In this document: one piece after another, positions 1-13,204 of the stretch
How the letters are laid out: every line of letters begins with the position of its first letter
Numbering within the stretch: the first letter of the stretch is position 1
NCBI GenBank assembly: GCA_946800325.1
Contig: OX326958.1
Location: forward strand, 61,621,793-61,685,792
DNA from: Luzula sylvatica
Taxonomy: Eukaryota; Streptophyta; Magnoliopsida; Poales; Juncaceae
Reading direction: 5' to 3'
DNA length: 64,000 nt
Position numbers and translations under genes: made by a program
The notes under the pieces: model-generated
Seen by the model: only the letters and a program-made list of their open reading frames with translations
Database searches by the model: none
Told to the model about the DNA's origin: nothing

Positions 1-14
1 TTTGAACACCCCTA
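1..14. mobile_element. Possible hAT-type element terminus at window edge
   Basis: The first bases read TGAACACCCCTA. This matches the CACCCCTA right end seen again at 4763-4770 beside a hAT transposase pseudogene. The rest of the element would lie upstream of the window. This rests on a short motif only. Confidence 0.3.
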
Positions 15-295
15 TTGACAATTAAATCGAATCTATTTATTCGTTGATCACGTATGTTATTTAATATATATTAACGTATTAAATTGAATGAAAAAATATA
101 CATGTTTTCTCCGAATTCTCATATATTAGTGTACGCTCGCTTATCCTGACATTTCCAATAAAATGTACACGAGCTTGTGTATGTGTTAGCAATTAGTCAT
201 AAATCAAGCAAATGATACAAATATAAATGTCAAATTAAAATTTCTAAACTGATTTCTTTAATACGTTAAATCATATCAATTTTGTTATTTAAATC

Positions 296-2350
<2,055 letters not shown>

Positions 2351-2891
2351 TATATCTACAATACCTTCATCTTATTGACGATGTGACATTTTGTCTTTTA
2401 GTGTTATATATAGTGTTAAATGAATATGTGATAAATGAGTAAATAATGACGGGTTAACACGTAAATATGTGTTAAATAAATAAATATTAAATGAGAATAT
2501 GTTAAATGAATAAATAGACTTAACACATAAAAAATCTAATCCTCACATGTATTTATGATTTGTTTATCATTAATTGCCAACACATCAATTAGTATGGAGA
2601 ATTTGAGAGAAGACAAGTATAATTTTTTTATTGCTACGTAAGCCATGGAATAGGCTAAACAATAGATCAAGAAGATGTGACGAAGAAAGAAAGAAAATAA
2701 TATTTATAAGGTGACGCTATTGCAGGAGTTAATATGTGTTAATTAAGAACGATTTCAATTTTTTTATCAAATGACAATTATGTCTCTATTAATGATGTTT
2801 CATACTTATTATTATATTTATCAATTAGTATTATTATCGTCCATAAGCCATTTTTCATAAGAAGATTTAAGATCATTGACACCACTAAGAG

Positions 2892-2893
<2 letters not shown>

Positions 2894-2983
<90 letters not shown>
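2894..2983. repeat. (TA)n microsatellite, about 90 bp
   Basis: Uninterrupted TA dinucleotides. The tract replaces the expected 5' part of the hAT transposase. A 20-bp segment (GAGATAAGTGACTCGGTATT) occurs just after it and again at about 3079, suggesting slippage or repair at this point. Confidence 0.95.
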
Positions 2984-2986
<3 letters not shown>

Positions 2987-4237
2987 GAGATAAGTGACTC
3001 GGTATTTTAGATGGGAAACATCTTCATATGAGATGCATCGCGCATATTATCAATTTAATAGTACAAGATGGCCTAAGAGAGATAAGTGACTCGGTATTTC
3101 GAGTTAGAGCGGAGGTTAAATATGTCAGACAATCGCCGAAAAGATTACAAAAGTTTAAAGAGTGTAGTTTTGGAGAGAGTCGATTGCAAATCTTTGTTGT
3201 GCTTAGATGTTGCTACTCGGTGGAATTCAACATATTTGATGTTGGATGTGGCTCTCAAATTTAAGAAGGTGTTTGATATTTATGCGGAGTTAGACAATGA
3301 ATTTCTTGTAGAACATTGTAGTGGAAATGCACATGAAGAGGGAAAAGGAGTACCTACGGAGTTAGATTGGAAGAACATCGAGAAATTTGTAGAATTTTTA
3401 AAATTCTTCTACAATCTCACTAAGAGAATTTCAGGATCTACTTACGTGACTTCTCACACTTTATTTACCGAAATTGTTGGTGTTGAGTGTGTATTGAATA
3501 AATGGAAAAAAGATAAAGATTTAGATGTACGTCTAATGGCCGATAGAATGAGGAGTAAATATGAGAAGTATTGGGGTAAGATTGAGAAAAACAATCCGAT
3601 GATATATATTGCGGTTATTCTTGATCCAAGAAGAAAGCTGGAATTTGTGAATTTTGTTCTTGTAGAATTATATGGTAAAAAAGAAGGGGATGTTTTGGGA
3701 ATAAAAGTGAAAGAGGAGTTGATCTTATTATTTGATGAGTACAAACGAATGTATGCGCCTCAAATTGAACAAGGAAATGGAAATAATTTGGCCGAAACAA
3801 TCGTAATGCACGGATGCAATGAAATGGACATGACGACTTCTATGTTTAAAAGGCACAAGTCATCAAGTGGAGGAGAAAACAAATCAGAGATGGAAAAATA
3901 TTTGGGTGATATTGAAAATGTAGAAGATGAACAAGAATTTGATATATTAGGATGGTGGAAGATTAATGGTCCAAGATTTCCTATCTTTGCTCAAATGGCT
4001 CGTGATGTTTTCGCTATTCCTATCTCGACGGTTGCTTCGGAGTCGGCATTTAGTACCGGTGGACGTGTTCTTGATGAGTTTAGAGGATCATTAACTCCAA
4101 GGATTGTCGAAGCTCTTATTTGCACCCAAGATTGGCTTCGATCGGCTCAACAAGTTGGCTTTGAAGAAAACATCGAAGTACTTGATAGACTTGAGGAAGG
4201 TAATTTATTTTCTTATCCATTTATTTTTATAATTTAA
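2987..4237 (+). pseudogene. hAT-superfamily transposase pseudogene (RICESLEEPER-like)
   Basis: Two overlapping frames encode the C-terminal two thirds of a plant hAT transposase. The first, from about 3013, has the conserved HMRCIAHIINLIVQDGL motif. The second (frame of 3086-4237) continues with LCLDVATRWNSTYLML and ends with the hAT dimerisation domain, including FAIPISTVASESAFSTGGRV and a following TPRIVEALICTQDWL segment. A frameshift near 3160-3175 separates the frames. The N-terminal BED zinc finger and the first catalytic region are missing, replaced by a TA microsatellite. The frame stops at 4237 after what may be a splice donor (GAAG|GTAATT at 4199). A GGTTCGGTTT-rich tail and a CACCCCTA terminus follow to 4770. 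No TAGGGGTG left end was found, so the copy is 5'-truncated and inactive. Confidence 0.88.
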
Positions 4238-4559
4238 TTCTGATTTGGTTTTAGAGAAATGCAGAAATTAACTCACATTTTTCTTTTAATCTTAGAATTT
4301 TCAAAAAAAGAATCTGGTGGTGCTATTTTGGATTAAAGGGGAAATGACGAATACTGGTGGATTACTATTTATACATTTTCAGTTTGATGCATTTAGCATT
4401 TTGATGTCATGTTTTTTTCTTGTTTATTAGTTTGAATTTATCAATTTTACATTGAAAAACAGTTGTGAACTTGTGTTTCCATTTTGTTATATGAGAGAGA
4501 CTAGATAATGATACATTATTATATGAAAATTGGAAGTGTTTTCTTATTTTTTTATATAC

Positions 4560-4770
4560 AGGACAATTATAGAATTTGAAATTTCAAATGATTAATTCGG
4601 TTTGGTTTAACCGAATAAACCAGTTAAACCATTTGGTTTAATTGGTTCGGTTTTAGTTTGGTTCACATATTTATTTGGTCGGTTTGGTTTAAATCTTATT
4701 TGGTTCGGTTTAATTTGGTTTTACTTTAAACGGTTCGGTTTGATCCGAACCGACCGAATGAACACCCCTA
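4560..4770 (+). mobile_element. 3' terminal region of the hAT element
   Basis: Repeated GGTTCGGTTT/GGTTTGGTTT words lead to GAACCGACCGAATG and then AACACCCCTA, ending at 4770. This composition and terminus are typical of plant hAT ends, and it lies just downstream of the transposase remnant. The matching 5' end is absent. Confidence 0.6.
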
Positions 4771-5966
4771 TGTGGTTCACCATTTCTATATTTTCTATTG
4801 CATGGACTATTATAAACAATAATGATATAAGTTTTGTTGTTATGTTTTTCGTAAAATTATGTTATACACCATATATTATTATATTGTTATACTAAAAAAT
4901 GTACTAATAACTGATAAAAATATATATTTTTACCATAACATAAAATAATCGTAAAATATATACGTCGTTATACATAAATGAATTCAAATGTGAAATAATT
5001 TTGTTTTGGTACAATATTGTCATTATCATCACAAAAATACTTCGTATTACAATAAAAATCATAATTATCATACTTGCCGTGTAGCACGAGTATTATCCTA
5101 GTATCTAAGATTACCTAGTTTGCCTACTAGGTAAGGATAAATGCGTAGTATATAAGATTACCTAGTATTATCATAATTACCTAGTAGGCTAAGTGCCTAC
5201 TGCTTAAAAAAAATAATCATCAATTTGAATGTTTTTCTACTTTTTGTGTGGTGCAAGGATAAAACTTTTTTAGATTTTCTAAATTTTAAATACAAGTTAA
5301 ATATGATATTTTGGATTTTTAGAAGACTAAATATGCAAGTTTCCCATTTATTGAGGAGACAACTGCATTGCTTTCTAGTTTCTAGTCCAGTCGAATAGGA
5401 AATCGAAGTCTGAAGGAATATTTTCTATTAATGTGTGGATTTTCTACAATTGTATTGACAATGTTGAATGAGCGATATAACCATTTGAACCAGAACATTT
5501 AATAGCACCAGCTAATTCCTTGAGAATGTATAAATTTCCTTAATGTCTAAGAAGAACAGATGCGAACAAAAAAGATAACTAGGGCTTGTTTGCAAGCAAA
5601 ATAATTTCATAGGACAGGGATATGCTATGTTTTGTAGGATTATATATTAGTTGGGAATTTTAAGTTGAATGTATCACATGATGATTAATGATTTTTGAAT
5701 TATTATTTTTCAAGAAAAAGAAGAAATAGTGAGAAGAAAAAAATTTGAAAACTAGTTTAAAATAGTCCAATAAAATAGCAAACTTCGTTGAGTTCTTTTT
5801 TCTATTTATGTACGTAGATACTTAACATTTTAAAATTCCTCTAAAAAGATTTCAATTTCATTTATCTCTTCTATAGAGGTTAAACTTAACATTTGACGAT
5901 GTTACGAAAATTGGACCAAATCCCTATACTTTCATATTTACTTTTACTAAACTCCTCTTAATAGAG
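4771..5966. other. AT-rich intergenic DNA with a Helitron-like 3' end
   Basis: No coding region seen. At about 5074-5101 a short GC-containing inverted repeat (GCCGTGTAGCACGAG) is followed by CTAG (5098-5101) and a T-rich flank, resembling a Helitron 3' terminus. At 5105-5212 the words CCTAGT and CCTACTAGGTAA recur in both orientations, a possible small foldback. Confidence 0.4.
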
Positions 5967-6929
5967 GGAAATTAAAAAATTCCTGACTTATTGGATATTG
6001 TAAAACAAAATATCCTTATCTTTTTTGGAAACTTCAATAAACTCCTCTACCAAATTTTTATTTTCAAATACCCTACTATAAGAATTAAAACTAATCATGG
6101 ATGATATTAATTTTTTTTTACCAAAATACCCTTCTGTTTTCAAAAGTAGTAATTAAAAAAATATTTTTGTTATTTTTTATTAATTTTAAGAAAATTCATA
6201 AATATTTTTAAGAAATACCCTTCTGTTTTCAAATGTAGTGATTTCAGAAAATACCCTTTTTAAGAAATATCCTTCTGATATTAAATTTTTTTTGACCAAA
6301 ATACCCTTCTGTTTTCAAATGTAGTGATTTCAGAAAAATAGAATTATTACATGTTGTGTTTATACAATTTAAATATTTCATTTATTATTCATGAAAAACT
6401 AACATAAGATAATAATAAAATAAACAAAATAAATAAACACCTTGAAAATATATTGATAGAAAATATTTGTTTAAACATCTAGTTTTTTTATGTCCATTCT
6501 CATTTTATGTATTTTTGTAATAGTTTCATGATATTTTATTTTTTAAATATTTGCAAGGTGTTCTTTTTTAAATAAACACCTTTAATATTTGGCAGGAAAA
6601 AAAATATAAAAGAGAAATATATATAATGTATGAAAATATTAAAATTATATAAAAATAACATATAATATATTTTTTTAAATTATTATATGTTAAAAGAATT
6701 TAGGACTTTTTTTAAATTAATATAAAATAATAATTTTTTTTAATTACTACATATGTAACTAGAAGAGTATTTTGGTCAAATTTTTTTTTAACACAATCAA
6801 TGCTTAGTTTTAATCCTTATAGGTATTTGAATATATAAAAGTTTGGTAGAGAGAGTTTTTTGGAGTTTCCAAAAAAGATAGGAATTTTCCTACAATATCC
6901 AAAAAAATTAGTTCTTTTTTTAATTTTCC
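5967..6929. mobile_element. AT-rich TIR element of the 'TTTTTTGGA' MULE-like family
   Basis: The left end GGAAATTAAAAAATTCC with TTGGATATTGTA is mirrored at 6895-6929 by TACAATATCC and AATTTTCC. Inside are the family's hallmark words (CTTTTTTGGAAACTTC, ACCAAAATACCCTTCTG and their inverse TATTTTGGTCAAA). There is no protein-coding capacity. Relatives lie at about 7560-8250, 12260-12680, 21480-21900, 24257-24923, 25790-26160, 42087-42603 and 47300-47480. No clean target duplication was seen for this copy. Confidence 0.6.
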
Positions 6930-6961
6930 ATAATAATAATTATTATTAATTTATTAAATTT

Positions 6962-7745
6962 TATGGAAATCCTTGCATTTATAGTAGGCCACATCATCAC
7001 TTTAATATGAGTCATTTGATCTTGATCAAAAGGTCCAAAATACTTGCTTTTTCATTTGAACATGGTTTATATAAACCAAGTAATTCAAAAGTTACATGAA
7101 CCTTGATCCATCGTGGGCTAAGTTTATTCATATTTTTTGTCACAATTAAATAAGAATTTTTCAAAAAACACCTTAAACTTTGGATATTGTAAAAAACCCT
7201 AAAATTTACATATGTAAAAATATTATTTTTTATTAATTTAAAAAAAAATCCAAATTTTTTTTGCAGATTATAATAATTAAAAAACAATATTTGTTACATG
7301 TTATATTTATATAATTTTAATATTTCCGAAATTATATATATTTGTTATTAAATGATTTTAAGGAAATCCTTGTAATTATAGAATGCCACATCATCACTTT
7401 AATATGAGCCATTTGATCTTGACCAAAAGGTCCAAAATACTTGCTTTTTCATTTGAACATGGTATATATATATATATCAAGTAATTTAAAAGTTACATGA
7501 ATATTGGTCCATCGTGGACCAAGTTTATTCATATTTTTTGTCTCAATTAATGAAGAATTTTTTTCAAAAAACACCTTAAATTTTTTGATATTGTAAAAAA
7601 CCTAAAATTTACATATGTAAAAATATTGTTTTTTATTAATTTAAAACAATCCTAATTTTCTTTGAGGAATATAATAATTAAAAAATAATATTTATTATAT
7701 GTTATATTTATATAATATTAATATTTCATAAATTATATATATTTG
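6962..7745 (+). repeat. Tandem direct duplication, about 390 bp x 2
   Basis: The segment 6962-7343 (GGAAATCCTTGCATTTATAG, then CCACATCATCACTTTAATAT, ending ATTATATATATTTG) is repeated at about 7372-7745 with roughly 85-90% identity by eye. The second copy has a longer TA run. The two are separated by a few bases. No coding potential. Confidence 0.8.
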
Positions 7746-7779
7746 ACTTTTATATTTTTTTTTCTAAAAATCTTACTGA

Positions 7780-8377
7780 AAATAATAATAAGATGAACAA
7801 CAATAATAAAAGAACACCTTGCAAATATTTAAAAAATTAAAAATTATGAAACTATTAAAAAATAAAAGGAGATTGAAATAAAAAAAACTTGATGTTTAAA
7901 TATATATTTTTCTATAAATATATTTTCGATGTGTTTATTTATTATTGTTTATTATCTGATGTTAGTTTTTCATGAATAATAAATGAAATATTAAAATTAT
8001 GTAAACACAATACGAAACAATTTCAGTTTTTTAAATCAGTACATGTTAAGAAATGTTTATGAATTTTCTTAAAATTAATAAGAAATTAAAAAAAATAATC
8101 ATTACATACGAAAATTCAACGATATTTTGGTCAAAAAATTAATATCATCCATAGAGGGTTATTTGGAAATAAAAGTTTGCTAGAGATGTTTTTTGGAGTT
8201 TACAAAAAGAAAGGGATTATTTTTACGATATCCAAAAAATTTAAGGAGTTAAAAATACACCAAAACACATATGTGTGAACAATCAGACAAAAAAAAGTAA
8301 AATCCAATTACACATTAGGAAAAATTAAATCATTAAAACTCGAAGACTCCCGCGTAATTGCGCGGGGAAAAAGCTAG
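7780..8377. mobile_element. Inverted AT-rich repeat copy ending in a Helitron-like 3' end
   Basis: 7800-8250 is an inverted relative of 6380-6900 (compare ACACCTTGCAAATATTT at 7815 with its complement at about 6550). It is followed by A/C-rich sequence and then, at 8348-8377, a perfect CCCGCG/CGCGGG hairpin, a short A-rich spacer and CTAG before a T. A GC hairpin some 10 bases before CTRR is the classic Helitron 3' terminus. I could not place the 5' TC end. Confidence 0.5.
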
Positions 8378-8655
8378 TGTGTTATAATGTTTGCGTTTTT
8401 TCTTTCATCACAATAAGCCACATCATCCCAATAATTTAGGCCATCCATTTCATGATTAAGGAATGTGATCAATAATGACATTGTAATTGCATTTTATCAA
8501 GAATATATTTTATTTTTGATTGTTTTAGTATGTTATAATCTTTGCAAATTTTGAGCCCTCACATTAAGTCACATCATTCAAACCCTCACATTAAGTCACA
8601 TCATTCAAATAATTTGGGCCATTAATTCAAATTTGAGCGTTCACATTGAGCCACG
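8378..8655. other. Intergenic DNA with short direct repeat
   Basis: No gene seen. CCCTCACATTAAGTCACATC is repeated in tandem at about 8553-8605. GCCACATCATC words recur here and at 6990 and 7390. Confidence 0.6.
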
Positions 8656-9671
8656 TGAAGGAAATACAGTTTCAGGATCAACCGTAAAAGTGTACACAAG
8701 GATAAACGAATGTAGTCGTACATTCGTGGCCATAACTGTCAGTGGGAAAATCCGATTTGAATGGTTCAAATTGGGTTATATAGATAATTAGATTATCTAT
8801 AACCTTCATGTAGAAATATATTTCATATGAACGAAGTATTAGTGTCGTTTATGTGAAATACCGAAAGGGTGCAACAGTATGACATACAGTTAGTAAAACA
8901 GTCATAACTTTTGCATACGAACTCTAATTGGGCTGGGCCAAATTGGGTTGTGTAAATAATTAGATTATCTACAACTTTCATGTTGGGTGATTTTCTGTCT
9001 GAGAAATTTATCAATTTCGAAATGACAGAATACTGACCAGGTTCATGCAGTTTTCTGTGTGAGAGGGTGTATATTGGATATACATGCCTTTTGGCTAATC
9101 CTGATCCTATTAGGTATAAATAGGATACTTTCTCTCTCATCTACATCAGTTGAAACGGTTGAATCATTCTAAGCAAGTGATTATTTCTGCCCAATATACA
9201 CAAGAAAAAGAGCAAATTCAGATTTGATCTTTAGTGAGTGAAAGGGTGCGAAGAGAGAGAAATCGAGAAAGGAGTTTCTCAAGTAATAGAGAATCGATTA
9301 GATCGAGCAAGTTCGCCGGTGCATCGTCTAGGCAGGTGCATCCGCGACCGACGTCTTGCGACTCACGGTGGATACAAGTAGAGGAGCGACAATTGTGGCT
9401 CTTGGATTGTGATCGACTCAAGGAGTGAGAAGACGGTCAACGAACGGTGAAAGACGCGTGGTATGGGACGCGCGGATTGTCACCAACGTGACATGAGATA
9501 GAAGGCGGCGATCAACCCTTCGTGCGTGATCAATTTCACGCTGGTATAGATCTATCCTTCTATTCGCATCGTACCCTCGAAGTCATGGCGTGATCTCGGG
9601 AATCGGGGAATCGGACCGGGCCTTCATTCCGCTGCGCGGGCCCGGGGTCGAGGATATTCTCCTACACCACG
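8651..9671 (+). mobile_element. Solo LTR with 5-bp TSD
   Basis: The sequence 8656-9666 starts with TG (TGAAGGAAATACAG) and ends with CA (TCTCCTACA). It is flanked by a perfect 5-bp duplication CCACG (8651-8655, 9667-9671). Removing it restores a flank like its neighbours (GAGCCACG followed by TCACCTAAATGATTTGGG). A TATA-like TATAAATAGGATAC lies at 9116. The segment is GC-richer than its surroundings from about 9200. No gag-pol, primer-binding site or second LTR is present, so it is a solo LTR left by recombination. A diverged relative lies in reverse at 30242-31500. Confidence 0.85.
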
Positions 9672-10500
9672 TCACCTAAATGATTTGGGCCATACATTTT
9701 GATAATTCAATGGTTGTGATCGATTTTAGTATTTTGATTCATTGAATAGACATGAGTTTGTACAGCCAATTACACACAAAGAAAAATTATATACCAATTT
9801 ACATGATATTATATCCTTGCAAAAAAAAAATTCTCAGGATGCCACATTTTATTTTAATCTTGGTCGTTGAATCAAACTGTTGGGTCCCACGACATAATAC
9901 ACAACGAAAATAACAACGATTTTACGCCGCAGGACATATCCACAAGGAATATCCGTGCAACTAAATTAAACATTGAAGGAATAGTTCGTGTTTTATTACT
10001 TCCGAATCACGCTTGATTCGGTGACGACAATAACCGGCGTCCACCGTACTCATCTCGAAGGAAGATCACCGTCTTGTTCTAGCAACGCGGTTATCGACTC
10101 AAATCTTCCTCTTCCTCTTTCCTTTTCGGCTAATCCTAACCGAACCCACTACTCGGCAGCCACAAACCCTAACCGAAAACTCTAATCGGCATCGACAAAT
10201 CCTAGCTGAAAGCTAGGTGTGTGGCGGCTATATGAGAGAAATTGATTCATTTTCCATGACAAGTCATATTTGTCATTGTTTGATTTGAAAGACAAATTCT
10301 TGCTTTGATGTCCTCCTACCATTTTTCCTTCAAATGTTGTCTTGCAAAAATGACAAGAAAACACAAGACTTGCTCACTTTAGTATTTGAGTATATTTTTA
10401 TATTACATGTATAATATTATTTACACATTAATTAATATATGTTAAATAATTAATTATAGTTATTGACTAATGCATACTATAATTTACTAATTTATTGATA
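9672..10500. other. Intergenic DNA, possible LTR fragment near 9878
   Basis: No intact gene. From 9878 (TGTTGGGTCCCACGAC) to about 10230 the sequence is GC-richer and resembles the start of an LTR (TGTTGGG), but no matching CA end or target duplication was found. The short reading frames here have no recognisable domain. Confidence 0.3.
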
Positions 10501-10538
10501 CAAATTATTTACTATTAATAATAATAATAATAATAATA

Positions 10539-10592
<54 letters not shown>

Positions 10593-11115
10593 TATTTTTA
10601 TCTATTAATACATATTATAACTAAAATAATTATTTTAATATTTTAATATAATTACTATAATACTAGCAACTATAATAATATTAAAATATTAAATTTACTT
10701 TTATATTATTATAATATTATATTTTATCTAATAACACATATGATACTTATTATAATATTATTATTTTAATATTAACAGTTTTTTAATAATTATATAAAAA
10801 TATAAAATATACTTTTATATTATTATAATATTATATATTATCTAATTATTTTATCATTTTAATATAATTACTATAATATTAGCAATTATAATAATATTAA
10901 AATATTAAGTTTACTTTTATATTATTATAATATTATATTTATCTATTAATAGATACTATAATTAAAATCATTATTTTAATATAATTACTATAATATTAAC
11001 AATTAAATAATAATGTTATTATTACAATAATTTAAAAATATTTAGTATGCATTGATATTATTAAAATATTTTATTTTATCTATTAATATATATTATAATT
11101 AAAATAATTATTTTG
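10501..11115. repeat. (AAT)n tract and degenerate AT-only tandem repeat
   Basis: An (ATA/AAT)n microsatellite occupies about 10512-10590. It is followed by repeated long words such as ATATAATTACTATAATA and TTTTATATTATTATAATATT at about 10640-10730, 10800-10850, 10855-10955 and 10975-11000. This is a degenerate tandem array with units of roughly 110-190 bp and almost no G or C. Confidence 0.7.
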
Positions 11116-11587
11116 TAATTAAATTAATGAAATCATTTCCTTGTACTTTACAATTTGTCGTCTACATGAAACAAGACAACATATCCTTCAAATTCCTATC
11201 ATCACATCAATTTATTTAGACAATACAAGAATCCTTTAAAACCCTCTCAAGTCTTTTATATCAAACGGCCCTTATGTGTGTTGCGTGCACAATCACTAGC
11301 CAAACTCTAAGGGTGGACATACCCTTTTGTAGTGGAGAAGGAGAGGGGTGATCATACAAGGAAATATGATAGGTCAAAACTCCAATAGGTATTTACGGCC
11401 CAATAATATTATGTTAATTATATGTTAATTTAATTAACATATACACATATATGTATATTCCATACATATTATTTTCGATCCATTAATATGTATTTCATTA
11501 ATTACATGTTAATATAATTAATACACATATATTTCCGGTCCATATAATGTCTCTTTAATTTTCTTTTATGTATGTATGGCAAGGACA

Positions 11588-11623
<36 letters not shown>

Positions 11624-13136
11624 TAGAGAGAGAGAGGCTAAAGTACTTAATTAAGTATTTTATTAATTATACTTAAAGCTTCTGGGCCGTTGGATTGAAA
11701 TGAGATTACATTGATTTTGATGATAATTTGTGATTGACGGAAAAAAAGATGTCATCTTTCCGTTTGCCATATCCCCCAGGAATGTATTTTTGTTTCCAAA
11801 ACAATCATCTCCCCAGACCTAGACTTCTTATTTTAGATTTTTAACCATGGCATGGTTCTCTCTATATATATATTCCTTTTAGAAATTACAGAACAATTTA
11901 TCCAAAATCGAACAATTAACAAACAACATTCCTAAAAAATACAACAAAAATCTATACTCCGAGAATTTATCCCCACAAAAAAACTAAATCCTCATATAAG
12001 TGAGATCCTACTAACAAAACAATGTCAACAATTCGAGCAAATCCTCGTAATCGCGCGGGGATTTTCCTAGTTCTCATGAAAGTATAAAAATAATTTAAAT
12101 TAACATAATAAGATATATATGCTTAATACATTATTCAGGCATGTAATTCACCGTAACAATTAACAAATATGTAATATAAACTAAATTAATCTGCTAGTGT
12201 GTTGATTATGTATTTGCTCTTACATTTATTATATGCTCGAACATACAATATTTAAATTATATAATTAAAACTAGATGATTAAAATATTTTTTTCAAGACG
12301 CTTAATTATTTTATGCTATTTTTATTTTCTTTATTATTTTATACTAATTTTTCATGAAAAAAATATAATAAATGAAATATTAAAATTATATAAATATAAA
12401 ATATCGTCTATTTTGTTTAATTTGTATATGTTAAAAAAACATTTTTTGAGATTTTGAGATCGATACAAATACCAATAGGGTTTACTAAAATTAAATTTGC
12501 GAAATAGAGGAATATTTGGGTGAAAATTTAACATCATTCATTGTTAAATTTATTATTTATAAAACATTAAAAGAAAGTGAAACATTATTTAGAGGAGTTT
12601 TTTGGAGTACTTAAATGGTGAGTTTTTTTTATAAAAAATCCAAAAGTAATAGAATTTTTTAAAGAATTTATAAGGGTGACGTGACTCATTGATATTGTTA
12701 TAAAATTGAAAAAATAAAAAAAAACACAAAGAGAATACTTGCAAATTTAATGGTCGAAATAATGATTTATATCTATCTTTATCTCATAATCGGATATTTA
12801 TGATGTGTTTTTTTGAGATGTTCATTGGATAAAAAAATAAAGAGATGTTATTAATTATTGTATTTTATTTGTATGTTAACATATTACTATACAATAATAT
12901 CAAATTAATTAATGGATACCCCAATTCAAATTTAAAAACCAAATCCTATGAACTGCCTTACTGCCCCCATTTACTCATTAATTAGTTACTCACTTTATAT
13001 TCTTTCAATTAATTTTCTATCTTACCTGCTTTGATTTTTTGCTTCTAATTTAGAAACATTGCACTTTACACCAAAGCATTTTCATTTTTTTTTTACCTTG
13101 TACGCTTGCTTCTTCATCTCATTTACTCTCTCCATA
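11116..13136. other. Intergenic DNA with Helitron-like end and AT-rich repeat
   Basis: No coding gene seen. (ATT)n and (TA)n tracts lie at 11590-11625. A Helitron-like 3' end is at 12045-12070: CCTCG, then TAATCG, then CGCGGGG, then CTAG before T. A member of the AT-rich TIR family is at about 12260-12680, with GGAGTTTTTTGGAG at 12593. The last 300 bases are upstream DNA of the SKS gene. Confidence 0.45.
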
Positions 13137-13147
13137 CATATATAATA
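13137..13147 (+). promoter_or_regulatory. Probable TATA box of the SKS gene
   Basis: ATATATAATAC lies 58-68 bases upstream of the chosen ATG (13205), after a CT-rich stretch. The position fits a core promoter with a short leader. Confidence 0.5.
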
Positions 13148-13204
13148 CACCTCTTCATAAGAGAACAAAAATATAACCCCAAAACAAGCTAGAATTGAAA
13201 GAGA

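Noticed and set aside
9612..9633. TCGGACCGGGCCTTCATTCC resembles miR166 (TCGGACCAGGCTTCATTCC)
   Set aside because: It needs an inserted base and substitutions, there is no complementary arm nearby to form a precursor, and it lies within a solo LTR.
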